Of a stretch of 64,000 bases of DNA, positions 1 through 6,471 are shown piece by piece. Position 1 is the stretch's first letter. Every line of letters starts with the position of its first letter. The position numbers and the translations under genes were made by a program. This DNA comes from Bacteroidota bacterium (GTDB taxonomy: Bacteria; Bacteroidota; Ignavibacteria; Kapaibacteriales; UBA961). Location of the stretch: positions 1,043 to 65,042 of the forward strand of contig JAFDZU010000022.1 of NCBI GenBank assembly GCA_018266765.1, read 5' to 3'. Under the pieces are notes generated by a model, which did not search any database, was not told the DNA's origin, and saw nothing but the letters and a program-made list of their open reading frames with translations.

Positions 1-74
1 ACTGAACTTGAATAGAAGCACAAATCTCCCAGTTTGCACATCACCCCGCCTGACGCAAAACCCGTGTTAGCGGC
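1..74 (-). repeat. attC-like element 1 (partial, cut by window edge)
   Basis: This is the right half of a cassette-boundary element. It starts with the conserved block ACTGAACTTGAA..GAAGCACAAA (1-24), continues with CGCCTGACGCAAAACCCG, and ends in the core GTTAGCGGC at 66-74. The same block order occurs in the elements at 606-742 and 1332-1467. It lies just downstream of the minus-strand gene ending at 103, as expected for a cassette's own attC. Confidence 0.65.
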
Positions 75-102
75 TGTTTTTTTTAAAACAAAGTGTTTTA
101 GT

Positions 103-576
103 TTAGATCCACCTTCTCACTTTATTTTTGTACTCTAAAAACTCTTGCCCAAAAGCACGTTCAAGATACCTTTCTTCTTTTATTATTACCAGTTGATTAA
201 TTACAAATATTACGAGAGGAATTAAAATAAATGTCCACCAGTTTCCCTTAAATAAAGCTATTCCTATGTATATAAAGAGTAGCCCCAGATACATTGGATT
301 GCGTGAAATCGAATAAATACCTTTTGTCTGAAGCGATTTTGCTGGCAGAATTGTTACAAGTGTATTCTTTGATTTAAAAAAAGTTATTAGAGCTGGTATA
401 ACGGAAATAACTCCAAGTCCGATAAATATTGGAACAAGATAATGGCTTATATTGCCTTCAAAAAAATCTCTTGGTATTGAAATGTAGTTTTGTAATAGAA
501 TTGAAATAAAGAATATTACAACATAGAAAAGTGGTGGTGGTGGATAAACTCCTGGGCTGTCTTTTTTTTGTTTCAT
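103..576 (-). CDS. Isoprenylcysteine carboxyl methyltransferase-like membrane protein
   Basis: The protein has about 157 residues and four or so hydrophobic segments. Its C-terminal half carries the pattern of the ICMT/PEMT-type membrane methyltransferases: G-I-Y-S-I-S-R-N-P-M-Y-L-G (R-x-P-x-Y), then a hydrophobic hairpin, then E-E-R-Y-L and F-G-x-E-F-x-E-Y near the end. Family members methylate small or lipid substrates with S-adenosylmethionine at a membrane; the substrate here is unknown. I place the start at the ATG at 576, because the upstream in-frame extension runs through the neighbouring recombination element. It is the single gene of the cassette between elements 1 and 2. Confidence 0.75.
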   Translation of the reverse strand: MKQKKDSPGVYPPPPLFYVVIFFISILLQNYISIPRDFFEGNISHYLVPIFIGLGVISVIPALITFFKSKNTLVTILPAKSLQTKGIYSISRNPMYLGLLFIYIGIALFKGNWWTFILIPLVIFVINQLVIIKEERYLERAFGQEFLEYKNKVRRWI

Positions 577-605
577 TATTTTTAGGTTATTTGTTATTGT
601 TAATA

Positions 606-742
606 GCCGATAACGTTTTGCCGCTTTGCGTAGTGGCGGATTTGTAGCACAAAAGTTTAATCGAAGAACTGAACTTGAACTTAGCACAAAACTGTCATAC
701 TAAGCACTGCACCCGCCATTACGCAAAACGGCTGTTAGTGGC
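606..742 (-). repeat. attC-like element 2
   Basis: The element is 137 bp. The outer cores are GCCGATAAC (606-614) and GTTAGTGGC (734-742). Inside them are inverted arms around TTTGCGTAGTGGCGG (left) and CCGCCATTACGCAAA (right). The conserved central block ACTGAACTTGAAC..AGCACAAA starts at 668 and matches elements 1 and 3. It separates two minus-strand genes, which fits a cassette recombination site better than a terminator. Confidence 0.7.
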
Positions 743-791
743 TGGCATTCTTATTGTCCTAAAATTCATCATTGTCATTGTGATTGCTATA

Positions 792-1262
792 TCAATTTTG
801 TCCTTGCATTATTAACTTTTTAATCAATGAAACTTGTCCTAAATGATAATAACTATGTTCAATTTGAGCTTCAATATTTCGTAAATAACTTCCGTATTCT
901 TCTTTTACAAATGTTTGTGTCAATAAGCTGTCTTCCATTTTTTCAACGTGATTTATAAACTTTTCGGCATTGCTTACAAAGTCGTCCACCAAGTTAAGCC
1001 AATCCGTTTCAGATGTAATTTCTGGCATATCAAAACTGAATTTGTCTTTAATTTCAAGATTTCCACCTTCAAACACCTTCAATAATCCTTTTAAATAATA
1101 GTTTACGTGAAATGTCAATAATGCAATAGTGTTTAAGTTTTCAACCTTTTCAATTGCTTGTTTCCAACTTATACTTGTTATCTGTTCCTTGAAATTGGTA
1201 TTAGCAATCCATTTTCCGTTAAGTAGAACTTCTCTTAGTCGGTTTGCCAAATCATTATTCAT
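792..1262 (-). CDS. DinB-like (DfsB/DUF1572-type) four-helix protein
   Basis: The protein has 156 residues and is helical throughout. The C-terminal E-H-S-Y-Y-H-L-G-Q motif (about residues 137-145) and an earlier histidine in L-T-F-H-V-N-Y-Y (about 52) match the metal-binding triad of the DinB/YfiT superfamily. Several members act as thiol-dependent transferases, and many have no known role. It is the only gene in its cassette, lying between elements 2 and 3. Cassette-borne DinB-like genes are common passengers, so its function may be unrelated to its neighbours. The start at 1262 lies some 70 bp inside the recombination core, typical of cassette genes. Confidence 0.72.
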   Translation of the reverse strand: MNNDLANRLREVLLNGKWIANTNFKEQITSISWKQAIEKVENLNTIALLTFHVNYYLKGLLKVFEGGNLEIKDKFSFDMPEITSETDWLNLVDDFVSNAEKFINHVEKMEDSLLTQTFVKEEYGSYLRNIEAQIEHSYYHLGQVSLIKKLIMQGQN

Positions 1263-1331
1263 TTATTTTATTTTTTTGTTTTGCATTTTGATTGTTGGTT
1301 ATTTCAGTTGGTGGTGTCGCTCGTTATGCTT

Positions 1332-1467
1332 GCCACTAACGTTTTGCGGCTACAAGAAGTTGGCGATTTCGGAGACGAAAACTGTCTGCCAGCACTGAAC
1401 TTGATACGAAGCACAAAGCATCATTTAGCCACTGAACCGCCAATTTCTTGTAGGTGCTGTTAGCAGC
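1332..1467 (-). repeat. attC-like element 3
   Basis: The element is 136 bp. The outer cores are GCCACTAAC (1332-1340) and GTTAGCAGC (1459-1467). The inverted arms are strong: GGCTACAAGAAGTTGGCG on the left against CGCCAATTTCTTGTAGG on the right. The conserved block ACTGAACTTGAT..GAAGCACAAA starts at 1394. It lies directly downstream of the gene ending at 1490 and upstream of the gene starting at 1262. On the minus strand, the sequence past the GTTA core resembles the junction at 3462-3493. Confidence 0.72.
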
Positions 1468-1489
1468 TGGTGTTCTGCCATTCGTATGA

Positions 1490-2455
1490 TTAGATTTCAA
1501 TGTCTCGCAGTATATATTCATATTTTTCTTTTCCAGTCGCAGCATTAAAAATTATTGTTTTCAAAATTGTCCCTTTGCAAAAGTCGCCAACGTGTAGTTG
1601 CTTTATTTGTTCAATTAACTCGTTTGGAAATGTACCGTAGAATCTTTCTTTGTCAGTCGAGAATATTTCAAAACGTCCTTTTAAACTAAGCGTAATAATT
1701 TCACCTTCAAAGCTAATTTCTTCTGGTTCTGAAAGTTTAATGCTGTTGAGAGTGTTGTATAGCGATAGGATTTTTTCTTTTGTACCATCCCATTTTTTTA
1801 CAGTTTCATTTGGTGTATGCCAAGTTAAATCTAATTCCAAATCATCTTTATTTAACTCTTCAAAAAAATCTGAGTAATATTTTATGCTTCTTGAACCAAC
1901 AATAGAAATATTGTCAATTATCTGTTCTGGACTTTGAGAATTCAACAAATCAAAAACATTATCGAGTGAGTTTTGAATCACGCTATTTCCAAAAAGGTCG
2001 GGCGAAGTTTTGGCTGATAAATAAAAGATAGTTGAACCTCTCCCAAGTCCTTCAAGCCTTAAATCAATTGTCTCATTAATTATATTATCTATCTTAACTC
2101 CGCCCTTGTTACCAAATTGAAAATATTTTGAAGTATTGAATACTGCATTAGAAAATGAATTTGTAAGACCACCAACTAGCGATAACGGAAATGTTCCAAA
2201 TCTTGCTAATTTACCTTTGAAACGAAGTTGAACAATCTCCTTTTCTCTTTTTAAATTCTCTTGATATAATTGATTCTGCAAATCATCTATTTGACTCTTT
2301 AAATTGTCAATTGTAATTTTTAAAGAAAAATTTTGCGGCTCTTTATTTAATGCAATACCATATTCTTCAACTACGCTTGATAGTTGAGAAATATTATCTG
2401 TTATTTTCTTAATTGATGCCATAGTATAATCTTGGGATTCCTTTTGGTTGTTCAT
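1490..2455 (-). CDS. Coiled-coil protein of unknown function, third gene of the cassette
   Basis: I do not recognise this protein. It has about 321 residues and no signal peptide or membrane segment. Residues 30-85 form a probable coiled coil rich in Q, N, K and E. The middle contains a beta-rich stretch with R-G-S-T-I-F-Y-L-S-A-K, and a mixed alpha/beta tail follows. It overlaps the 3' end of the nucleotidyltransferase gene by up to about 47 bp, so the two are probably translationally coupled. Starts at 2470, 2455 and 2422 are all possible and none has a clear ribosome binding site; 2422 would cut the overlap to 14 bp. It may be the effector or partner of the two genes before it. Confidence 0.7.
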   Translation of the reverse strand: MNNQKESQDYTMASIKKITDNISQLSSVVEEYGIALNKEPQNFSLKITIDNLKSQIDDLQNQLYQENLKREKEIVQLRFKGKLARFGTFPLSLVGGLTNSFSNAVFNTSKYFQFGNKGGVKIDNIINETIDLRLEGLGRGSTIFYLSAKTSPDLFGNSVIQNSLDNVFDLLNSQSPEQIIDNISIVGSRSIKYYSDFFEELNKDDLELDLTWHTPNETVKKWDGTKEKILSLYNTLNSIKLSEPEEISFEGEIITLSLKGRFEIFSTDKERFYGTFPNELIEQIKQLHVGDFCKGTILKTIIFNAATGKEKYEYILRDIEI

Positions 2456-2855
2456 TTCTTGAAAATCCAAACCAGCCTCTCCAGTAGCTTCTGTTATTTA
2501 TGTCATTTGATGGCAATAATAATACATCAATCGAATATCTAATTTTTGAAAGTTCTCTGTCAAAAAGCTCCTGCAATAAAGGTCTTTTTTCCATTGGTAG
2601 ATTATTTACTTCATCTACATCAAATACAATCAGAATATCCATATCCCCCGGTTCAGGTTTTTTTGTAGAATAAGAACCATCAAGCCAAATTTCTGCTTTT
2701 AATCCTAATTCCGAGAATTTCTCGATATATGCCCTAAATCTATCAGTTAAATATTTCCTTCTTTCTGTATCTTCAAATGGTGTAACAAATATTTCATCAA
2801 GACTATCAAATGGGATGTCATGAAAACCAGCAGGATATAGTGGATCAAATTCCAT
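2409..2855 (-). CDS. Nucleotidyltransferase-fold protein, DUF6932-like
   Basis: The protein has 148 residues. The pattern G60-S61, D71-x-D73 (in K-K-P-E-P-G-D-M-D-I-L) and a third acid at D110 (R-Y-S-I-D-V-L-L) is the full catalytic signature of the DNA polymerase beta-type nucleotidyltransferase fold. The P-E-P-G-D-x-D context is what I recall from the DUF6932 family. The active site looks intact, so transfer of a nucleotide to a protein or RNA is plausible. It starts 3 bp after the protease gene stops and overlaps the coiled-coil gene. Minimal nucleotidyltransferases often serve as antitoxins or effectors in defence modules, but that role here is inference. Confidence 0.75.
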   Translation of the reverse strand: MEFDPLYPAGFHDIPFDSLDEIFVTPFEDTERRKYLTDRFRAYIEKFSELGLKAEIWLDGSYSTKKPEPGDMDILIVFDVDEVNNLPMEKRPLLQELFDRELSKIRYSIDVLLLPSNDINNRSYWRGWFGFSRNEQPKGIPRLYYGIN

Positions 2856-2858
2856 AGG

Positions 2859-3452
2859 TTATTCTTCTCCCATTCTTTTGAAATTGTGTTTTATGAATAT
2901 AGCTACAATTTCTGATTTCAAAAGTGTTTTATTTGCTGAACTCATTAATGCTTCTGCTAGTGAACTTATTACCTCCCAATTTTCTTTAGAACGTATTATG
3001 GCTGTCATATTTTTGACCATTTCATTTACGTAATTTTCGCTACGAGGTTTGTCAATGATACTCATAACATATTCGCAAGCATTAATACCTTCTGCATCTG
3101 GGTCTGCAAAACCAATTGCTAAACTTCCTTCAAATTCGATACCTTGTTTATGAATTGCCTCTGCAACACCTCCAGCAATAAGGGTGCAACAGATTTTGGT
3201 TGTTGCTTGTGGAGTTCTTGACCTACTTTCTTTCGGTAGTGAATTAAAAAAAGATGGGTCTTTTTTAGCATTTAAAATACCTGCAATAACTAAACCGTCA
3301 GCACCATAGTCAAACTTAGTGCGTCCACTTCCTGGGTCTGTCTCCAATAAAATAATGTCGTCTATTTGAAACCCCATATAATAGCCAATTACTGCGTGTC
3401 CCGATTCGTGAAATGCTCCTATTTGAAAAAGTTCTTTGCTCATTATTTTCAA
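2859..3452 (-). CDS. Stand-alone M41 (FtsH-type) metalloprotease domain protein
   Basis: The protein has 197 residues. H15-E-S-G-H19 is the zinc motif. L-I-A-G-G-V-A-E-A-I (about 91-100) and G-F-A-D-P-D-A-E (about 114-121) line up with [10 protein letters not shown] and G-A-S-S-D-L-E-R of the FtsH protease domain, which supplies the third zinc ligand (D117 or D119). There is no AAA+ domain and no membrane segment, so it would need another unfoldase or act on unfolded or small substrates. It is the first gene of the cassette, next to the attI-like junction. The start at 3452 (ATG) has an in-frame alternative at 3443. Confidence 0.75.
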   Translation of the reverse strand: MKIMSKELFQIGAFHESGHAVIGYYMGFQIDDIILLETDPGSGRTKFDYGADGLVIAGILNAKKDPSFFNSLPKESRSRTPQATTKICCTLIAGGVAEAIHKQGIEFEGSLAIGFADPDAEGINACEYVMSIIDKPRSENYVNEMVKNMTAIIRSKENWEVISSLAEALMSSANKTLLKSEIVAIFIKHNFKRMGEE

Positions 3453-3459
3453 TGTTTAT

Positions 3460-3493
3460 TGCCGTGTTGTCGTTTCTTACACTTGCTGCTAAC
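3460..3493 (-). other. attI-like recombination junction
   Basis: On the minus strand the site reads GTTAGCAGCAAG and continues TAAGAAACGACAACAC. It matches the sequence following the GTTA core of element 3 (1311-1340) at about 22 of 30 positions. The same GTTAGnnGC core is repeated at every cassette boundary. It lies between the recombinase fragment and the first cassette gene, where an integron's primary insertion site belongs. Function is inferred from position and similarity only. Confidence 0.5.
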
Positions 3494-3561
3494 TCGTTTA
3501 TTGGTGTAACAAAAATACACAAATATCTCAACTAATGGTTGGCTTGGTGTAATTATTTTCA

Positions 3562-3703
3562 TTACAAATCATCAAATGGACTTTTTATTTGTTGCAGACT
3601 TTTCGTACTTACGTGCGTGTAAATTTCTGTTGTCTTGCTGCTGTTATGTCCTAATAGCTCCTGAATGAAACGCAAATCCGTACCGCCTTCGTGTCTGGTC
3701 AGT
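3562..3703 (-). pseudogene. 3' remnant of a tyrosine recombinase (integron-type or XerD-like)
   Basis: The minus-strand frame ending at 3562 encodes the C-terminal end of a tyrosine integrase: [11 protein letters not shown], then [10 protein letters not shown], the nucleophile context I-Y-T-H-V-S-T, and finally I-K-S-P-F-D-D-L before the stop. Similarity ends abruptly near 3700, and an in-frame stop lies just upstream, so the catalytic arginine and N-terminal domains are gone. The fragment cannot be active. It reads towards the cassettes. It is too short to show the IntI-specific patch, so an ordinary phage or Xer-type origin cannot be excluded. Confidence 0.78.
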
Positions 3704-3768
3704 TGTTACCACCACAACCTTCTTTCATATTTTATGTATGGAGTACTGAACGGTCTTAACTGTTGAAA

Positions 3769-3830
3769 TTTGGCTAAAGCCGATTATTATACTATAATTA
3801 TCCACCGGCTGAAACCGGTGACAATTGATA
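3769..3830. repeat. REP-like palindromic element, possibly the glyA terminator
   Basis: Two short palindromic units are paired: TTTGGCTAAAGCC (3769-3781), and CACCGG with a six-base loop and CCGGTG (3803-3820), followed by ACAATTGATAA. This resembles the dispersed REP/RAYT-type repeats common in Bacteroidota genomes. Only one copy was seen. It follows the glyA stop at 3858 and could end glyA transcription. Confidence 0.5.
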
Positions 3831-3857
3831 ATTCAAAATTAAAGATAGCACAACAAT

Positions 3858-5273
3858 TTATTTCTTTCCGACAACATTCTGGATTTCCTCTCCGACGCTT
3901 TGCATGAACTTCCCGACACCATCGAGCATAGTTCCGATGCTTTCTTCGATTCGTTTTGTGCTTTCTTCAAATGAATGGTCAATAGTCGGATAGAGAGGGA
4001 ATTGACGGCAGAAGTGTTTCACATCTTCTTTGACAGCAGTATAGACTTCGACATTCCCCACATTATTCAGTACTCGGTCAATCAATCGTGCGATGTGGCG
4101 CATATCATCTTCGCGCATACCGCGCGAAGTAACGGCTGCACTACCCAAACGAATTCCCGAAGTTATCAACGGAGATTGCGTATCGAAAGGCACGGCGTTT
4201 TTATTACACGTAATACCGGAGGCATCCAACGCTTCTTCTGCTTTCTTTCCTGTTAGATTGCGATTCCGCAAATCAACTAACATCAGATGATTGTCCGTTC
4301 CGCCGCTGATAATGGAATATCCTAACTCAACAAGTGTACTTGCCATTGCTTGCGCATTAAGAATTACTTGCTGTGCATAATCTCCGAATTCATCAGTAAG
4401 GCATTCGCCGAAGGCAACTGCCTTTGCAGTGATAACGTGCATCAACGGGCCGCCTTGGATTCCGGGCATTACCATTGAGTCAATGAGTTCGCTCATCATT
4501 TTTACGCGTCCGCTTTTGGGTGCTATTTGTCCGAAGGGGTTCTCGACATTTTTTCCCATGAGAATCACGCCACCGCGAGGGCCTCTTAGTGTTTTGTGGG
4601 TTGTTGAAGTAACAATATCACAAAATTCAATAGGACTTCCGAGAAAATTCTTTGCAATTAAACCCGCCGGATGTGCTATATCCGCAAAAAGAAACGCTCC
4701 TACTTTATCGGCAATCTGTCTGAAGGCAGAATAATCTATTACTCGTGAATACGCAGACGCTCCTACGGTAATCATTTTAGGTTTGTGTTCGTATGCAAGT
4801 TCCTCGACTCGGTTATAGTCAATTAATCCGGTTTCTTTGTCAATTCCATAGGGAACAAATTTATAAAACTTACCGGAGAAATTCACGGGAGAGCCATGAG
4901 TGAGGTGTCCGCCATGGGATAAATCCATTCCGAGAACGGTATCACCGGGTTTGAGATACGTAAAATAGACTGCCATGTTTGCGCCGCTTCCTGAATGCGG
5001 CTGAACATTTGCATATTCCGCACCGAAGAGTTGTTTTACTCGGTCAATTGCGAGATTTTCGGCGATGTCCACCCATTCGCATCCACCATAATAGCGTTTG
5101 AAAGGATATCCCTCGGCGTATTTATTAGTAAGAATCGAACCTTGTGCTTGCATAACTGCGAGTGAAGTATAGTTTTCGCTTGCGATAAGTTCAAGTTTGT
5201 CTCGTTGGCGTTCGTATTCACCCAATAGAACATTAAAAATTGCTTCGTCTTGATGTTTGAGTTGTGAGTACAT
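3858..5273 (-). CDS. glyA: Serine hydroxymethyltransferase
   Basis: This PLP enzyme interconverts serine and glycine and supplies 5,10-methylene-tetrahydrofolate in the cytoplasm. Visible signatures are L-I-A-S-E-N-Y near 29-35, the H-G-G-H-L-T-H-G substrate loop near 120-127, and the PLP lysine K227 in [13 protein letters not shown]. It has 471 residues, some 40-50 more than the usual 415-430. The excess is mostly a C-terminal tail after residue 430 (I-E-E-S-I-G-T-M-L and onwards) that looks like an amphipathic helix. It is monocistronic, between the integron remnant and a secreted-protein gene on the same strand. Confidence 0.97.
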   Translation of the reverse strand: MYSQLKHQDEAIFNVLLGEYERQRDKLELIASENYTSLAVMQAQGSILTNKYAEGYPFKRYYGGCEWVDIAENLAIDRVKQLFGAEYANVQPHSGSGANMAVYFTYLKPGDTVLGMDLSHGGHLTHGSPVNFSGKFYKFVPYGIDKETGLIDYNRVEELAYEHKPKMITVGASAYSRVIDYSAFRQIADKVGAFLFADIAHPAGLIAKNFLGSPIEFCDIVTSTTHKTLRGPRGGVILMGKNVENPFGQIAPKSGRVKMMSELIDSMVMPGIQGGPLMHVITAKAVAFGECLTDEFGDYAQQVILNAQAMASTLVELGYSIISGGTDNHLMLVDLRNRNLTGKKAEEALDASGITCNKNAVPFDTQSPLITSGIRLGSAAVTSRGMREDDMRHIARLIDRVLNNVGNVEVYTAVKEDVKHFCRQFPLYPTIDHSFEESTKRIEESIGTMLDGVGKFMQSVGEEIQNVVGKK

Positions 5274-5324
5274 ATATTAATACTAAAGTAAAAAGTTAAA
5301 GAAAAAATAATTTGATTGATTTAG

Positions 5325-6248
5325 TTAATTCTGAATGACAATCGGCTTTGTTATTATGTTTTTACCGTTAGAATACTTGACAAAATAGACTCCGTCGTCA
5401 AGTCCATCTAATGGAATGATAATTCTTTCACTGATATTGGTCGAAACTGAAAACTGTTGGATACTTCGTCCGATGGAATTGAAGAGTTCAATCGAAACGG
5501 TGGGTGAGTAAAGTTCATTTGGAATGAAGATTGTTGCTTGATGCGATGCAGGATTAGGAGTAATTGATATGGACGAAGTTTGAATGTCTTCATCAACAGC
5601 CGTAATGGTTTGGCATTTAGTTTCTCCGGTTGTTCCATTCACTTCGCAAACCATCGTACCTTTTCCGGTTGTCGGTGGAAACGTAAGTTGCCAGAGTAGT
5701 GTGTTACGAGGGAAGAATCGCGCAGTCGGGTAGAATCCAAGAGGAATAAGAAATGGTTTGCTATTTGGATTTGCAGTCATGAATGCTTTATGTTCGGCGT
5801 TTGCATTAATATTTTTCATCATGATATCACTATCAGTGAATTTAGCAGGGATTACCGAGTCTTTTGCAAAGAAACCGCCGACTGCACCAATTCCTAAGTC
5901 AAGATTAATTGGTTGAAACAAGATTCCGGCAATCGCGACTACACCAATACTAATCGTAGTATCAGTAGTTTTACCAATTGTTTTTCCTCGATAAAAATAA
6001 AGCCACCCCTGTGAAGTTCCATTAGAATAATCCAAAAATTTAACAGGAATAGGCAATTGAATTGCTGAAGTTGTATCTCCGAGAGTTAAAATACCAACTA
6101 ATTGAGCAGAGGTCATCACAGAATCAGCCGACTTCTTTGCAGTTTTAATACCGGCACTTGCTTTAAAACTACCAAGTAATTGACCATTTGCAGTTGATGA
6201 TGTCAAATACATTACTGCAACAAAAAAAAGTATAAAGAGAGATTTCAT
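5325..6248 (-). CDS. Secreted protein with T9SS C-terminal sorting domain
   Basis: The protein has 307 residues. An N-terminal signal peptide ends about residue 23 (T-A-N-G-Q). The body, about 24-215, is not recognised. It contains a glycine-rich hydrophobic stretch (I-N-L-D-L-G-I-G-A-V-G-G-F) and two cysteines near 203-213 that may pair. The last 80 residues begin S-I-S-I-T-P-N-P-A-S and end K-P-I-V-I-Q-N, the type A sorting domain used for export by the type IX system. It is 51 bp upstream of glyA on the same strand, with its own leader. Its role at the cell surface is unknown. Confidence 0.72.
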   Translation of the reverse strand: MKSLFILFFVAVMYLTSSTANGQLLGSFKASAGIKTAKKSADSVMTSAQLVGILTLGDTTSAIQLPIPVKFLDYSNGTSQGWLYFYRGKTIGKTTDTTISIGVVAIAGILFQPINLDLGIGAVGGFFAKDSVIPAKFTDSDIMMKNINANAEHKAFMTANPNSKPFLIPLGFYPTARFFPRNTLLWQLTFPPTTGKGTMVCEVNGTTGETKCQTITAVDEDIQTSSISITPNPASHQATIFIPNELYSPTVSIELFNSIGRSIQQFSVSTNISERIIIPLDGLDDGVYFVKYSNGKNIITKPIVIQN

Positions 6249-6399
6249 GTGAATATGAGAGAATATAGATTAATATGACTGAATATTTATATGCAAATTA
6301 TTGAATTTCCTAATCACTTGAAAAAACTTTTTAATTGGTGGTGAATTCTCTCACAAAAAGGAAACCAACTTGTATTCTTTTTTTTCAATTCATACAAGT

Positions 6400-6432
6400 T
6401 TTGAAGTGAACGAAGGTTTTTTCGTAATTTTG
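6400..6432 (+). promoter_or_regulatory. Bacteroidota-type promoter for the E1 gene
   Basis: TTTG at 6400-6403 is followed after 21 bp by TAATTTTG at 6425-6432, matching the -33/-7 consensus TTTG-N19-TAnnTTTG within normal spacing. Transcription would start near 6440, consistent with translation from the ATG at 6472. Confidence 0.55.
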
Positions 6433-6471
6433 CGACCAATGAAACGAATTTTACTCAACAAAGGACAACAG

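Larger units (their letters stand above)
1..3705 (-). mobile_element. Integron-like cassette array with fossil integrase
   Basis: All five genes here read on the minus strand. They are divided by three related elements of about 136 bp (1-74 partial, 606-742, 1332-1467), each an imperfect inverted repeat bounded by GCnnnTAAC/GTTAnnnGC cores. The array ends at an attI-like junction (3460-3493) next to a 3' fragment of a tyrosine recombinase (3562-3703). Single genes each followed by a long palindromic recombination site are the hallmark of integron cassettes. The recombinase fragment points towards the cassettes, which recalls the 'reverse' integrons reported from Treponema and Chlorobium. The left end lies outside the window. 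The cores do not fit the canonical attC consensus RYYYAAC/GTTRRRY exactly, so the integron call is inference. Confidence 0.7.

Noticed and set aside
577-687. N-terminal extension of the methyltransferase-like gene
   Set aside because: The extra 37 codons run through the attC-like element and lack a start context; the ATG at 576 fits better.
1-742. Transposon terminal inverted repeats
   Set aside because: The elements recur three times between single genes with internal palindromes, which suits attC sites; no transposase or target duplication is seen.
1336-1545. Minus-strand open frame of 69 codons across element 3
   Set aside because: It lies inside the inverted-repeat element and the end of another gene, with no recognisable protein.
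2409-2855. Calling the nucleotidyltransferase gene an antitoxin outright
   Set aside because: Its catalytic acids are intact, but a toxin partner of known family is missing, so the role is left open.
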